From the NCBI RefSeq assembly GCF_013133795.1, contig NZ_JABGBN010000001.1, positions 496,001-560,000 of the forward strand: 64,000 nucleotides of DNA, given 5' to 3'. The position numbers were made by a program, and so were the translations under genes. The stretch's first letter is position 1. Every line of letters starts with the position of its first letter. Shown in pieces: positions 46,034 through 55,300 of this stretch. Under the pieces are notes generated by a model, which saw only the letters and a program-made list of their open reading frames with translations, made no database searches and was not told the DNA's origin. This stretch comes from Pelistega suis (GTDB lineage: Bacteria; Pseudomonadota; Gammaproteobacteria; Burkholderiales; Burkholderiaceae_B).

Positions 46034-46068
46034 CTTTAAGTCCTTTTAAGTTAACTAAGGGGATAAGT

Positions 46069-46126
46069 CGTTATGACTTAACTAAACCATAACGATATTC
46101 TAAAACTATTAAATTTTTTCGTCTAA
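46069..46126 (-). promoter_or_regulatory. ahpC promoter with inverted repeat
   Basis: On the minus strand TTAGAC (46126-46121), an 18-bp spacer and TAGAAT (46102-46097) form a promoter. Just downstream, CGTTATG (46069-46075) and CATAACG (46088-46094) make a 7-bp inverted repeat that would sit at the start of transcription and could be a repressor or OxyR-like site. The tetrad spacing of the classical OxyR motif was not found. Confidence 0.4.
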
Positions 46127-47530
46127 TTGAATATTTTTATTGTCATATAAGGAAATTTCTATCCTACACAATAAACCTCTAGGCTTATTAGGTAAAAGCT
46201 TGAGGCGAGCACCTACTGGTTTAAGTAAACGCTCACAAATAGCTAAACCTAATCCTGAGCCACTCACACCGGTTCGAGCTTGTTCACCGCGAGAGAATGG
46301 GCGCATAATACGAGGAATATCCTCTTCGTTGACACCTTTACCGTAATCACTAACATCAATATAGATATTGCCATGGTGACGATAAGCTTTTAGATCTATT
46401 TCAATTTGCTCATTTTCATTTTTGCCGTAACGACGAGCATTTTCAATAAGATTGCCAACGACACGTTTTAAATTGCCTTCAACAATACGAGCAAACAGAT
46501 TGTTTTCTATATGATAGCGTAACTTGCCATTAAGTTCAGCGGTATAAGCAGACTCCAAACGGCAGAGATTTTCTAATGTTGTACTGATATTGATTAAGGA
46601 GGCTTTTTCTGCAGTCGGGCGAGAGTATTCCAAGATTTGATTGATACAGTGATTGACTTGTTCTAAATCCTGATCGATGGCTTGCATGGACTCTTCAGGA
46701 ATATTCGACATTTCTAGTTCTAAGCGCATACGAGCAAGTGGTGTGCGCAAATCATGAGAAATACCCGCTAGCATCACTTGACGGTCACTGTCTAATTGTA
46801 AGCGATCAGATACCATGGTATTAATATCACGAAAGAGCGTTCTTAGCTCTTGTGGACCAGAGTCTTCAGGTAGGGGAACTGGCTTTTCTCCGCGTGATAA
46901 TGTGTGAACTGTTTGAGAAAGTTGTCCTAGTGGTTTATTTGCAAGAAAGGCGGCAATACTAGAGCCAAGCACAGAGAGTGCCAGAATGATAAGGCTCCAA
47001 TAAATCCATTCGCTTTTAATATCTGTAAAAATGGGTGGATTCCGAATCATGAGCCAGTACTCTTGATTATTGAGGGTTCGGAGGCTTAACCAAATACCTT
47101 CTACATTGTTAACTGAGCTAGCAATAATTAAATCTGGGTCATGCAATAAGGTTCCCCTGACTTTGCTAGAAACAAGGTTCCAAAAGGTGTCATCAGGTAA
47201 GGGTTTGTAATTATCACCAGATTCTTTTGGATAGGCTTGGGTATCACCGATTGAGGCTAATTCAAGAATAAGAGCAGGATGTGTTTCGAGAGGAGCGAAG
47301 CGAAATGCACGTTGGGTGATGTGATAAGCCGTAATTGCGCGTTCAGCGATTTGAGTTGCTCTAGGCTCTAGTTGCGCAAATAAGAAGGCAAAAACGAAAG
47401 CTGAGAGGCTGACGACCAGTAGAGCGAATAATGTTAAAAAGGCTCTACCAAATACACCCAGCCTCAACCGACTCATTAAATCTCTAAAAGGCGTCAAGAG
47501 TTTTTTCACTGAGAGTCGATTTATCCGCAA
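46109..47530 (-). CDS. risS: Sensor histidine kinase (RisS/EnvZ-like)
   Basis: Membrane sensor kinase of 473 residues. Helices lie at about residues 30-53 and 176-195, flanking a periplasmic domain. A HAMP segment follows (LANKPLGQLSQTVHTLSRGE). The phosphoacceptor is H259 in GISHDLRTPLARMRLELEM. The ATPase domain has N box NLIENARRYGKN, G1 DYGKGV and G2 SGSGLGLAI. It is adjacent to an OmpR-type regulator, as in Bordetella risAS. The signal is unknown. The name is by analogy. Confidence 0.88.
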   Translation of the reverse strand: MRINRLSVKKLLTPFRDLMSRLRLGVFGRAFLTLFALLVVSLSAFVFAFLFAQLEPRATQIAERAITAYHITQRAFRFAPLETHPALILELASIGDTQAYPKESGDNYKPLPDDTFWNLVSSKVRGTLLHDPDLIIASSVNNVEGIWLSLRTLNNQEYWLMIRNPPIFTDIKSEWIYWSLIILALSVLGSSIAAFLANKPLGQLSQTVHTLSRGEKPVPLPEDSGPQELRTLFRDINTMVSDRLQLDSDRQVMLAGISHDLRTPLARMRLELEMSNIPEESMQAIDQDLEQVNHCINQILEYSRPTAEKASLINISTTLENLCRLESAYTAELNGKLRYHIENNLFARIVEGNLKRVVGNLIENARRYGKNENEQIEIDLKAYRHHGNIYIDVSDYGKGVNEEDIPRIMRPFSRGEQARTGVSGSGLGLAICERLLKPVGARLKLLPNKPRGLLCRIEISLYDNKNIQLDEKI

Positions 47531-47532
47531 AA

Positions 47533-48285
47533 TTATTGTCCAGCGTCTGCATCAGGAACAAACACATAACCCAAGCCCCATACTGTTTGAATGTAGATAG
47601 GCTTAGCAGGATTAGGTTCTAATAATTTGCGTAAACGTGAAATTTGAACGTCTAAACTACGGTCAAATGCTTCGTATTCACGGCCACGTGCAAGCTCCAT
47701 GAGCTTGTCGCGCGACATGGGCTCACGAGGGTTACGAGCAAAGACTTTAAGAACAGAGAATTCACCCGTTGTAATAGGAATAATCTCTCCCTTTTTAGTG
47801 AGCGTACGAGTCGATAAGTTAAGGGTATAAGGCCCAAAATTAATTAATTCAGTCTCATGGCTTGGCGCACCAGGATGTTCTTCAACTTGACGACGACGTA
47901 AAATAGCATTGATACGTGCGAGTAGTTCACGAGGATTAAATGGCTTCGTGAGGTAGTCATCTGCACCCATTTCGAGACCGAGAATACGATCAATATCCTC
48001 TGATTTTGCTGTCAGCATAATCACAGGCGTCATATCATTAGCACCACGAATACGACGACAGATAGAAAGACCGTCTTCACCGGGAAGCATCAAGTCAAGA
48101 ATATATAAATCAAAATTTTCGCGCTGAGTGGCTTTCACCATCTCTTTGCCATCTTCAGCAACGTGCACCGTGAATCCTTGCTCTGAGAGATAGCGACGTA
48201 GCAAATCACGAAGACGAGGGTCATCGTCGATAACAAGAATTTTGCGCGGTAAAGCAGCACCTGTTGTTTGCATAGTAGTAGGCAT
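47533..48285 (-). CDS. risA: OmpR-family response regulator (RisA-like)
   Basis: DNA-binding response regulator of 250 residues. The receiver domain has acidic residues D20-D22 (LVIDDDPRL), phosphoacceptor D64 (YILDLMLPGEDG) and the conserved lysine in MLTAKSED. The C-terminal winged helix covers about residues 150-245, ending in VWGLGYVFVPD. Two bases separate it from the kinase gene. An in-frame ATG four codons downstream (48273) is an alternative start, because AAGGA abuts the first ATG. Confidence 0.9.
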   Translation of the reverse strand: MPTTMQTTGAALPRKILVIDDDPRLRDLLRRYLSEQGFTVHVAEDGKEMVKATQRENFDLYILDLMLPGEDGLSICRRIRGANDMTPVIMLTAKSEDIDRILGLEMGADDYLTKPFNPRELLARINAILRRRQVEEHPGAPSHETELINFGPYTLNLSTRTLTKKGEIIPITTGEFSVLKVFARNPREPMSRDKLMELARGREYEAFDRSLDVQISRLRKLLEPNPAKPIYIQTVWGLGYVFVPDADAGQ

Positions 48286-48439
48286 TCCTTTAAGGGCTAA
48301 AACGATTATTTTAAATAATATGTAACAACTAACAATGTTATCAGAAAAAAAGAATTATTTTGTTGCAATATGCAAAAAAATTAAAAGAAGTAATTATCTG
48401 ACATTTTAGGATAAGAATAGATGTGCAGCTACTCAGTCT

Positions 48440-48448
48440 TGTTAAAAT
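48440..48448 (+). promoter_or_regulatory. Candidate extended -10 for tsaB-rimI
   Basis: TGTTAAAAT (48440-48448) resembles an extended -10 element and lies 33 bp before the ATG at 48481. No -35 is evident. Confidence 0.3.
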
Positions 48449-48480
48449 AGGCACAGATTAAATTGTGTGAAGAGTGTAAT

Positions 48481-49791
48481 ATGGTCAATTTTATTGCAAT
48501 TGAAAATGCGTCTAATGGAGCGAGCGTAGCGCTTTTGCAGGATAATTCAGGTGTGCAGACAGTAAAACTTCAAATTTCAACTAATGAAGGTAAAAATGCA
48601 GAGCAAGTTTTACCGTTATTAGACACTCTATTAGCCGATGCAAAATTGACCAAAACAGATATTCATGGCGTTGCTTTTTCTCAGGGACCGGGTGGATTTA
48701 CTGGGTTGCGAGTGGCTTGCGGTCTAGCTCAGGGTTTAGCATTAGGTTTACAGATTCCTGTTGTGCCAGTGAGTTCTTTGGAGGCGAGTGCGGTTTTATC
48801 ACAAGCTTATATTGATAATGGTTTTATCGTTGTCGCCTTGGATGCCCGCATGCAAGAGGTGTATCTTGCTGTTTATCAAGTAAAAAATAGTGAATTGAAG
48901 TCTATTCCTGTATTATCACCTGTATTAATGCAATCACAAGATGTGATGGCGTGGGTGCAAGAACAATTGCCTAGATGGTGTTTAGTATCGGGTCAGTCTT
49001 TATCAACAGCGCAGTATTGTATAGCGGGTAATGCATTGAGTGCCTATCCAGAAGATTTTGTCTTACCAAATACACAGTGGGTGGTTGGTGAGACAGCTTG
49101 GGCTCATGCTGATACTTTAGTCAGTATAGCTTATAAAAAGTTCCAGAAAGAGGGGGGAGCGTCTTTGGAGGCGTTAGCACCCTTGTATTTACGAGATAAA
49201 GTGGCTTTTACCACCGTTGAACGGGAGTCAGGACTAGGGGGGAATCCAAAGATTGCTTTACCGATATTAAATCCTCTTGAAGTAGCACAAAATACATTGG
49301 CGACTCAATTGCTTGAGAGGTCGTTATGGATTCGACCGTTGCGCAATAGTGATTTGCCTGCAGTTATAGCGATTGAGAATGTTGCGCATCACACGCCTTG
49401 GACAGAGGGGATGTTTTTTGCGGCCCTAATGCATATCCACTATCATAATTGGGCACTTGTAGATGAGCAAGACAATATTCTTGCTTATGCCGTACAGTTG
49501 GTAGAACCAGATGTGGTGAATTTGATGACTATTGCGGTAGCACCAAGTCTACAAGGTCAGGGTTTTGGTGAACTATTGCTACGATGGCTAGAGCTGTTTA
49601 TTATGGGTCGTTCACAAGGTCCTTATGTGCAACTACTGGAAGTTCGTGTTTCTAACGAAAAAGCCCGTTCTCTATATAGCAAACTGGGCTATGAGCAAAT
49701 TGGTGTTCGCAAAGCGTATTATGAAACTGACGGTGGTAGAGAGGATGCCTTGGTATTACAAAAAGATGTTAGTCTGAATAAAGGAGCATAG
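48481..49791 (+). CDS. TsaB-RimI fusion (tRNA t6A factor plus S18 alanine acetyltransferase)
   Basis: A 436-residue protein joining two normally separate enzymes. Residues 1 to about 235 are TsaB, partner of TsaD in threonylcarbamoyl-adenosine tRNA modification: FIAIENASNGASVALLQD, GVAFSQGPGGFTGLRVACGL and VALDARMQEVYLAVY. A linker to about 280 leads to a GNAT domain like RimI, which acetylates ribosomal protein S18: LRNSDLPAVIAIENVAHHTP, VAPSLQGQGFGELLLRWLE and VRVSNEKARSLYSKLGYEQI. The frame is continuous, without a stop or shift. I chose the ATG at 48481 after GAAGAG; an upstream TTG at 48463 lacks a site. Confidence 0.92.
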   Translation: MVNFIAIENASNGASVALLQDNSGVQTVKLQISTNEGKNAEQVLPLLDTLLADAKLTKTDIHGVAFSQGPGGFTGLRVACGLAQGLALGLQIPVVPVSSLEASAVLSQAYIDNGFIVVALDARMQEVYLAVYQVKNSELKSIPVLSPVLMQSQDVMAWVQEQLPRWCLVSGQSLSTAQYCIAGNALSAYPEDFVLPNTQWVVGETAWAHADTLVSIAYKKFQKEGGASLEALAPLYLRDKVAFTTVERESGLGGNPKIALPILNPLEVAQNTLATQLLERSLWIRPLRNSDLPAVIAIENVAHHTPWTEGMFFAALMHIHYHNWALVDEQDNILAYAVQLVEPDVVNLMTIAVAPSLQGQGFGELLLRWLELFIMGRSQGPYVQLLEVRVSNEKARSLYSKLGYEQIGVRKAYYETDGGREDALVLQKDVSLNKGA

Positions 49792-49796
49792 AGGTA

Positions 49797-50702
49797 ATGA
49801 CACCGCAAATTCCTCTTTCAGAAGTACAAACATTATGGTTAAAAGAATTGGGTATCTCCATGCTTTGGGGGCAGGCCTTAGTGCCTTACGAACCAGAGAT
49901 AGCTCAGTCAGCCTCAGAGCCCTCCTTTCAAGTCGTTCAAGAGGATAGTGCGTCATCCTCTAATAATAATGCTGTTGCTTTAATTAAGCGTAGCTCTCCA
50001 GAGGGCAAGACAAAAGCAGGTCGTGTTAGCCGCAAGCAAGAACAAGCTATCCAAGAGATTTATCAAGGATTTCAAAAACAACGAAATCGTCAGCGTCGTG
50101 CTCAATCTGAAGTTACCTCAATTCCGGTGGTTCATGCGCAGAACTGGACAGACTTGGAAATAGAAATACGTCACCAATACAAGCAGTGGCAATGGGTGAA
50201 TGATGAGAAAGAGGTCTTGATTGGACAGGAGGGTAAATCGCCGCTTGATTTATTGATTATAGAAGAAATGCCCGGCGCAGATGATTATGTTGAGGGGACT
50301 GTTTTTTCTGGTGAGACAGGCGTATTGCTTGCGAATATCTTGGCACCACTAGGGATTAGCAAAGAGGATGTTGCGATAACTAGCCTATTAAAAATACATC
50401 TTCGAGACGAAACATTGCCTAGTCAATATGAGCAAGCTTTACCTTATTTACAAGCACAAATTGCATTGCTTAAGCCAAAGTGCATTTGGTTATTGGGGGC
50501 AAGAGCGGCGCAACCGATTTTGAAACAAGAGAATGGGAGTATGGATGTCTTACGAGGTCAAGAGTGGTTTTATCCGCTGAGTGATGATATTCAAATTCCT
50601 GTGGTGGTGAGCCATCATCCGAGTTTGTTGCTGATTCATCAGGGATTAAAAGCGGATATGTGGGAAGATGTACAGAAAATTAATGCATATTTGAGTGAGT
50701 AG
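49797..50702 (+). CDS. Uracil-DNA glycosylase family 4-like protein lacking Fe-S cysteines
   Basis: A 301-residue protein whose C-terminal half has the family 4/5 uracil-DNA glycosylase layout: LLIIEEMPGADD in place of the GEAPG motif, GTVFSGETGVLLANIL, and VVSHHPSLLL as the HPS motif. The protein has one cysteine (in PKCIWLLG), so the four ligands of the usual 4Fe-4S cluster are missing. The N-terminal 100 residues are polar and low in complexity. It starts five bases after the tsaB-rimI stop; a glycosylase gene after rimI is common in Betaproteobacteria. Enzyme activity is uncertain. Confidence 0.75.
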   Translation: MTPQIPLSEVQTLWLKELGISMLWGQALVPYEPEIAQSASEPSFQVVQEDSASSSNNNAVALIKRSSPEGKTKAGRVSRKQEQAIQEIYQGFQKQRNRQRRAQSEVTSIPVVHAQNWTDLEIEIRHQYKQWQWVNDEKEVLIGQEGKSPLDLLIIEEMPGADDYVEGTVFSGETGVLLANILAPLGISKEDVAITSLLKIHLRDETLPSQYEQALPYLQAQIALLKPKCIWLLGARAAQPILKQENGSMDVLRGQEWFYPLSDDIQIPVVVSHHPSLLLIHQGLKADMWEDVQKINAYLSE

Positions 50703-50751
50703 GATTTAATTTTCTGATGTGAGATGGTGTTAAATTTAAAAAATACGGGAT

Positions 50752-50794
50752 AAAAAGCTACTTATAACCTAATGAAGAGTATAAGTAGCTTTTT
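50752..50794. terminator. Bidirectional intrinsic terminator
   Basis: A perfect 15-bp stem AAAAAGCTACTTATA (50752-50766) / TATAAGTAGCTTTTT (50780-50794) with a 13-nt loop lies between the convergent glycosylase-like and transporter genes and has T tracts on both strands. Confidence 0.85.
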
Positions 50795-50799
50795 GTATT

Positions 50800-52110
50800 T
50801 TAGACGTGTTGTGCCTTGCCGTGGCTAGTATCGCCAATTTCCTCAAAAGCTTGAGGATATTTTTTCTCATTGTGTTTGCACAATAAAATCACGACAAACA
50901 TTAGCACAGCCACACTCACACCAAAGATGATAATGATAGTATTAATGTGTAGGTCGAGATGGACCAGTAAGCCGTATAAGGCGACCATTAAAAGAATATT
51001 TAATTGTTCATTAAAATTCTGCACAGCAATTGAGTGTCCAGCTGAGAGTAGCACATGACCACGGTGTTGTAGTAGGGCATTCATGGGTACCACAAAGAAT
51101 CCAGATAAACCACCCACCAGAATTAATACAGAGTACACTGCCCAAGGTTCTTTAACAACCACCATTAACATGACACAAAGTCCCATCGCAACACCGACAG
51201 GCAGAACAGAAAGGGCTTTTTCAAGCGGAATACGTCCAGCAAGCACAGCACCGATAATTGTCCCGATGGCAGCAACACCCATTAAATAAGCAGATGACGA
51301 TACATCAAGACCTAGGTGATCCGTTCCCCATTTGAGTACCACCAGTTGGATAACAGCACCAGCGCCCCAGAATAAAGTGGTAACAGCTAAAGAGATTTGT
51401 CCGACCTTATCACGCCACAAAATCATCACATATTTAGAGAATACGCGGACGAGTTTTACAGGATTAGTTGCTTGTTTGGGATAAACAAAGTGTGTTTTAG
51501 GAATGAGTAAGTTGCAAACAGCCGCCGCAAGGTAAATAAAACCAATAATGATAATGGCGATTTCTGCGGGTGTTTCTTTGAAAGGCTGGAAGGCATCAAA
51601 TTGTAAAAACCAATTGATTACGTTTTGATTAATTAAGATGCCGCCTAAAACAAAACCAAAAATAATAGAGAGGACGGTCAATCCTTCAATCCAACTATTG
51701 CCTTTGACTAAGTCTTTGGGAGGGAGTAACTCGGTCACAATACCGTATTTAGCAGGTGAATAGGCAGCAGCACCAATACCTACAAGACCATAGGCAATAC
51801 AGATAATATAGGTTTGTAATTGGGGGTTATCATTGGCAAATATCCCCGATATAAACATCAAGAGGCAACCGGTAATTTTGATTGAGTTGGTGACAAACAT
51901 CACTCGACCTTTGGGGAAAGAGTCAGCAATAGCCCCCACAAAGGCAGCCAAAATAACATAGGATGCGGCAAATGCCCACTTAAGTAGTGAGTCTAACCAG
52001 TCAGGACCTGAGAGTTGATGAATTAAAGCAATAGCGGCGATGAACAGAGCATTATCGGCAAGCGACGATAATGCTTGTGCAGTCATAACTGTAAAAAAAC
52101 CTTTTTTCAA
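50800..52110 (-). CDS. lplT: Lysophospholipid transporter, LplT-like (MFS)
   Basis: Major-facilitator membrane protein of 436 residues with about 12 helices. The N-terminus KKGFFTVMTAQALSSLADNA and the segment AAAYSPAKYGIVTELLPP, with VKGNSWIEGLTVLSI, are characteristic of LplT, which flips lysophosphatidylethanolamine inward for re-acylation. The usual partner acyltransferase/acyl-ACP synthetase (aas) is not in this window. It is divergent from smc. Confidence 0.88.
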   Translation of the reverse strand: MKKGFFTVMTAQALSSLADNALFIAAIALIHQLSGPDWLDSLLKWAFAASYVILAAFVGAIADSFPKGRVMFVTNSIKITGCLLMFISGIFANDNPQLQTYIICIAYGLVGIGAAAYSPAKYGIVTELLPPKDLVKGNSWIEGLTVLSIIFGFVLGGILINQNVINWFLQFDAFQPFKETPAEIAIIIIGFIYLAAAVCNLLIPKTHFVYPKQATNPVKLVRVFSKYVMILWRDKVGQISLAVTTLFWGAGAVIQLVVLKWGTDHLGLDVSSSAYLMGVAAIGTIIGAVLAGRIPLEKALSVLPVGVAMGLCVMLMVVVKEPWAVYSVLILVGGLSGFFVVPMNALLQHRGHVLLSAGHSIAVQNFNEQLNILLMVALYGLLVHLDLHINTIIIIFGVSVAVLMFVVILLCKHNEKKYPQAFEEIGDTSHGKAQHV

Positions 52111-52301
52111 AACATCCTCATCTTGGTAGCAAATTGATATGCATATCGTGAGTCACCTGACAGAATATAAAATTTGTTGGTGAAGGTGACTTTTCTTAAC
52201 CTTATTCTTTGATAAGCTAGGTTATTATATTGTTTTTTAGATTGCTTAGTAATTAGTTTCTAACGGTTTGTTGAATTCTTGTTCTGTTTTGATGGTTTAT
52301 T

Positions 52302-55300
52302 GTGCGTTTAACTCAAATTAAATTATCTGGCTTCAAATCATTTGTAGACTCAACGGTTATCCCAGTACCGAGTCAGTTGGTAGGGGTTGTGGGTCCCAAC
52401 GGTTGTGGTAAGTCTAATATTATTGATGCGGTGCGATGGGTATTGGGTGAGACCAAGGCATCAGAGCTTCGTGGTGAGTCAATGCAGGACGTTATTTTTA
52501 ACGGTTCTGGTACACGTAAGCCAGCGGGTCGTGCAGCCGTTGAGTTGGTTTTTGATAATTCCGAAGGCCGTGCCGTTGGACAATGGAGTGTCTATGCGGA
52601 AATTGCCGTCCGTCGTGTTTTAACAAGAGACGGGACAAGTAGTTACTTTATTAATAATCAACAAGTCCGTCGTCGAGATGTTCATGATATTTTCTTGGGG
52701 ACTGGTCTTGGTGCGAGAGGTTATGCGATTATTGGTCAAGGGATGATTAATCGTTTGATTGAGGCAAAGCCTGAGGAATTGCGTGTCTATCTGGAGGAAG
52801 CTGCGGGTGTCTCTCGTTATAAAGAGCGTCGTCGAGAGACAGAAAATCGTCTTTCCGATACAAGAGAGAATCTTTTGCGTGTCGAAGACATTCAAAGTGA
52901 ATTAGAAAAGCAACTTAGCAAATTAGAAAGTCAAGCGGAGGTAGCGACACGTTATCGTAGTTTGCAAGCAGAAGGTGATAAAAAACAATTTGCGCTCTGG
53001 TTAAACCGTGAGGAAAATGCGTTACAAGAGCAGCAACGTAAAAATGCAGAAATTGAAGCGGCCCAAACGGAGTTAGAAGGCTCTACAGCTGAGTTACGTG
53101 CTATTGAGAACGAAGTAGAATCTCGCCGGCAAGCACATTATCAAGCGAGTGACCTTGTACATAAAGCACAGACACATTTTTATGAAGCCAATACCCAAGT
53201 CAGTCGTTTAGAAGCAGAGATTCGACATGTGGTGGATTCTCGACAACGCTTAGGAGCTCGTCGCACGCAACTTAATGAAAAGATAGAAGAGTGGTTAGAA
53301 CAATTTAAGCATTGCGAAGAGCAGATTGTTCTTGTCGAAGAAGAATTAGCCATGGGTGTTGAGCGTCTAGAGGAGGCTAAATTACGAGAAGAAGAATTAC
53401 GTACCCAGTTGCCTGATTTAGAAACTCAATTAAAAGCTGCAGCACAAGAACGCGAGCAGATGCGAATTGCTTTATCAGCGATTGAACAGAATTTGGCGTT
53501 GCTTGGGCAACAACAGCAAGAGGCTAATCGTCAATTGCAATCTTTAGAAGTGCGTAAAGAGCGCTTAGAAAAAGAAAAACGAGAGTTAGATGCACCAGAT
53601 ACGGAGCGTTTGAATCAATTAGCAGAAGAACGTGAAGTGGCTCAAGAAAATGTCGCCGTTGCACAAGAGCGCTTATTAGAAATTGAAGAAAAGTTGCCGG
53701 GCGCAGAAGAGCTTCGTCGTGCAGCACAAGTACGTTCACAAGAAGAGTCTCAACACTTAAGTAAATTAGAGGCTCGATTAAGTGCATTGGTAGCTTTGCA
53801 AGAAGATGTGCAGTCAAAGGGTGCTTTAGAGCCTTGGTTGCAAAAGCATGATCTTAATCGTTTTTCGCGATTATGGCAGTCTATTCATGTTGAGCAGGGT
53901 TGGGAAACAGCGTTAGAGTCGGTATTACGTGAGCGTATGACGGCTTTGCAGGTACATCAATTAGAGATGGTGGCAGGGTTTGCTTATGATGCTCCGCCAG
54001 CACGCTTAGCCTTTTATAGTAAACCAAGTGCAGTGCCTCTACCAGCGACACCCGTAGGATTGACTTCTTTATTGAGTTTGGTGCGAGTAAATGATCCAGA
54101 CTTAAAGTCTTTATTAGCACAATGGTTAGACGGTGTTTATATTGTCGAAGACTTACAAACTGCCGTTAAAATGCGCAACCAACTGAAAGAGGGCACCCAT
54201 TTTGTTGTTAAGCAAGGGCATATGGTAGATGCTTATGGGGTATATTTCTATGCAGCAGATTCAGAGCAAGCTGGAATGTTGGCGCGTCAGCAAGAAATCG
54301 AGAATCTGCAAAAAGAAATTCGTGCCGCCCAATTAAAAGCCGATCAATCCATTGACGAAGTGGTGCGTGCAGAGCAAGCGTATCAACATATTGTGTCAAT
54401 GTTAGCCCCAGCACGCCAACAGGTATCCGATACAACACGTCGTGCACATGATGTTCAATTGGCGTATACACAGATGCAAAGTCGTGTGGAGCAATCCAAT
54501 ACCTTGACTAAACGCTTGAATGAAGATTTAGCGGATACCCAAGCACAGATAGAAGAATTAAATATCATGCTCGCTGAGTGCGAAGAAAAGTTTGAACAAC
54601 TTGATATGCGTTTAGGTGATGAGCAAACACGTTACGCAGAAGCACAAATGCAAGGTGAGGATATTGACGGTCAAGCAGAGTCTTTAAAAGAACAGATTCG
54701 TGAGGCAGAACGTCAGGTACAAGAAGTTGGCTTTAGTCAGCGTGGGTTGCAATCTCGTCTTGAGGAGTTAAAGCGTAATCGTCAATTGTCAAAAAGCCAA
54801 GCAGATCAGGCTAAATTTGAATTAGAAAATCTAAATGCAGAACTCTTTGAGTTTGATGAAGAGGCGACACGTAGCGGTTTAGAAGACGCTTTACAAGTAC
54901 AAGCAGAAAAGCAAGCGGCCTTAAATGAAGCTCGTATTCATTTGGATAATCTTGAGGCAAGTCTAAGAGAAAGTGATGAGCGTCGTTTGAGTATTGAGCA
55001 CTCTCTAGAGCCACGTCGCGCTAAAATTATGCAATTACAGTTGGATGCTCAAGCCGCTCGTTTAGCTGTGGAACAATTCTCTGAGCAATTAAATCTACAA
55101 GAGGTTGACCGTGATGCCTTACGTGCAGAAATGCGTGAGTTAGGTGAGAATTGGCAGAAAGTAACTTGGTTGCAGAGCGAAGTTCAGCGTATTTCTCGCC
55201 AGATAGAGGCATTGGGTCCTGTCAATTTAGCAGCGTTAGATGAGCTTAATGAGGCCAAAACACGGAAAGAATTCTTGGATAATCAACATCGTGATTTAAG

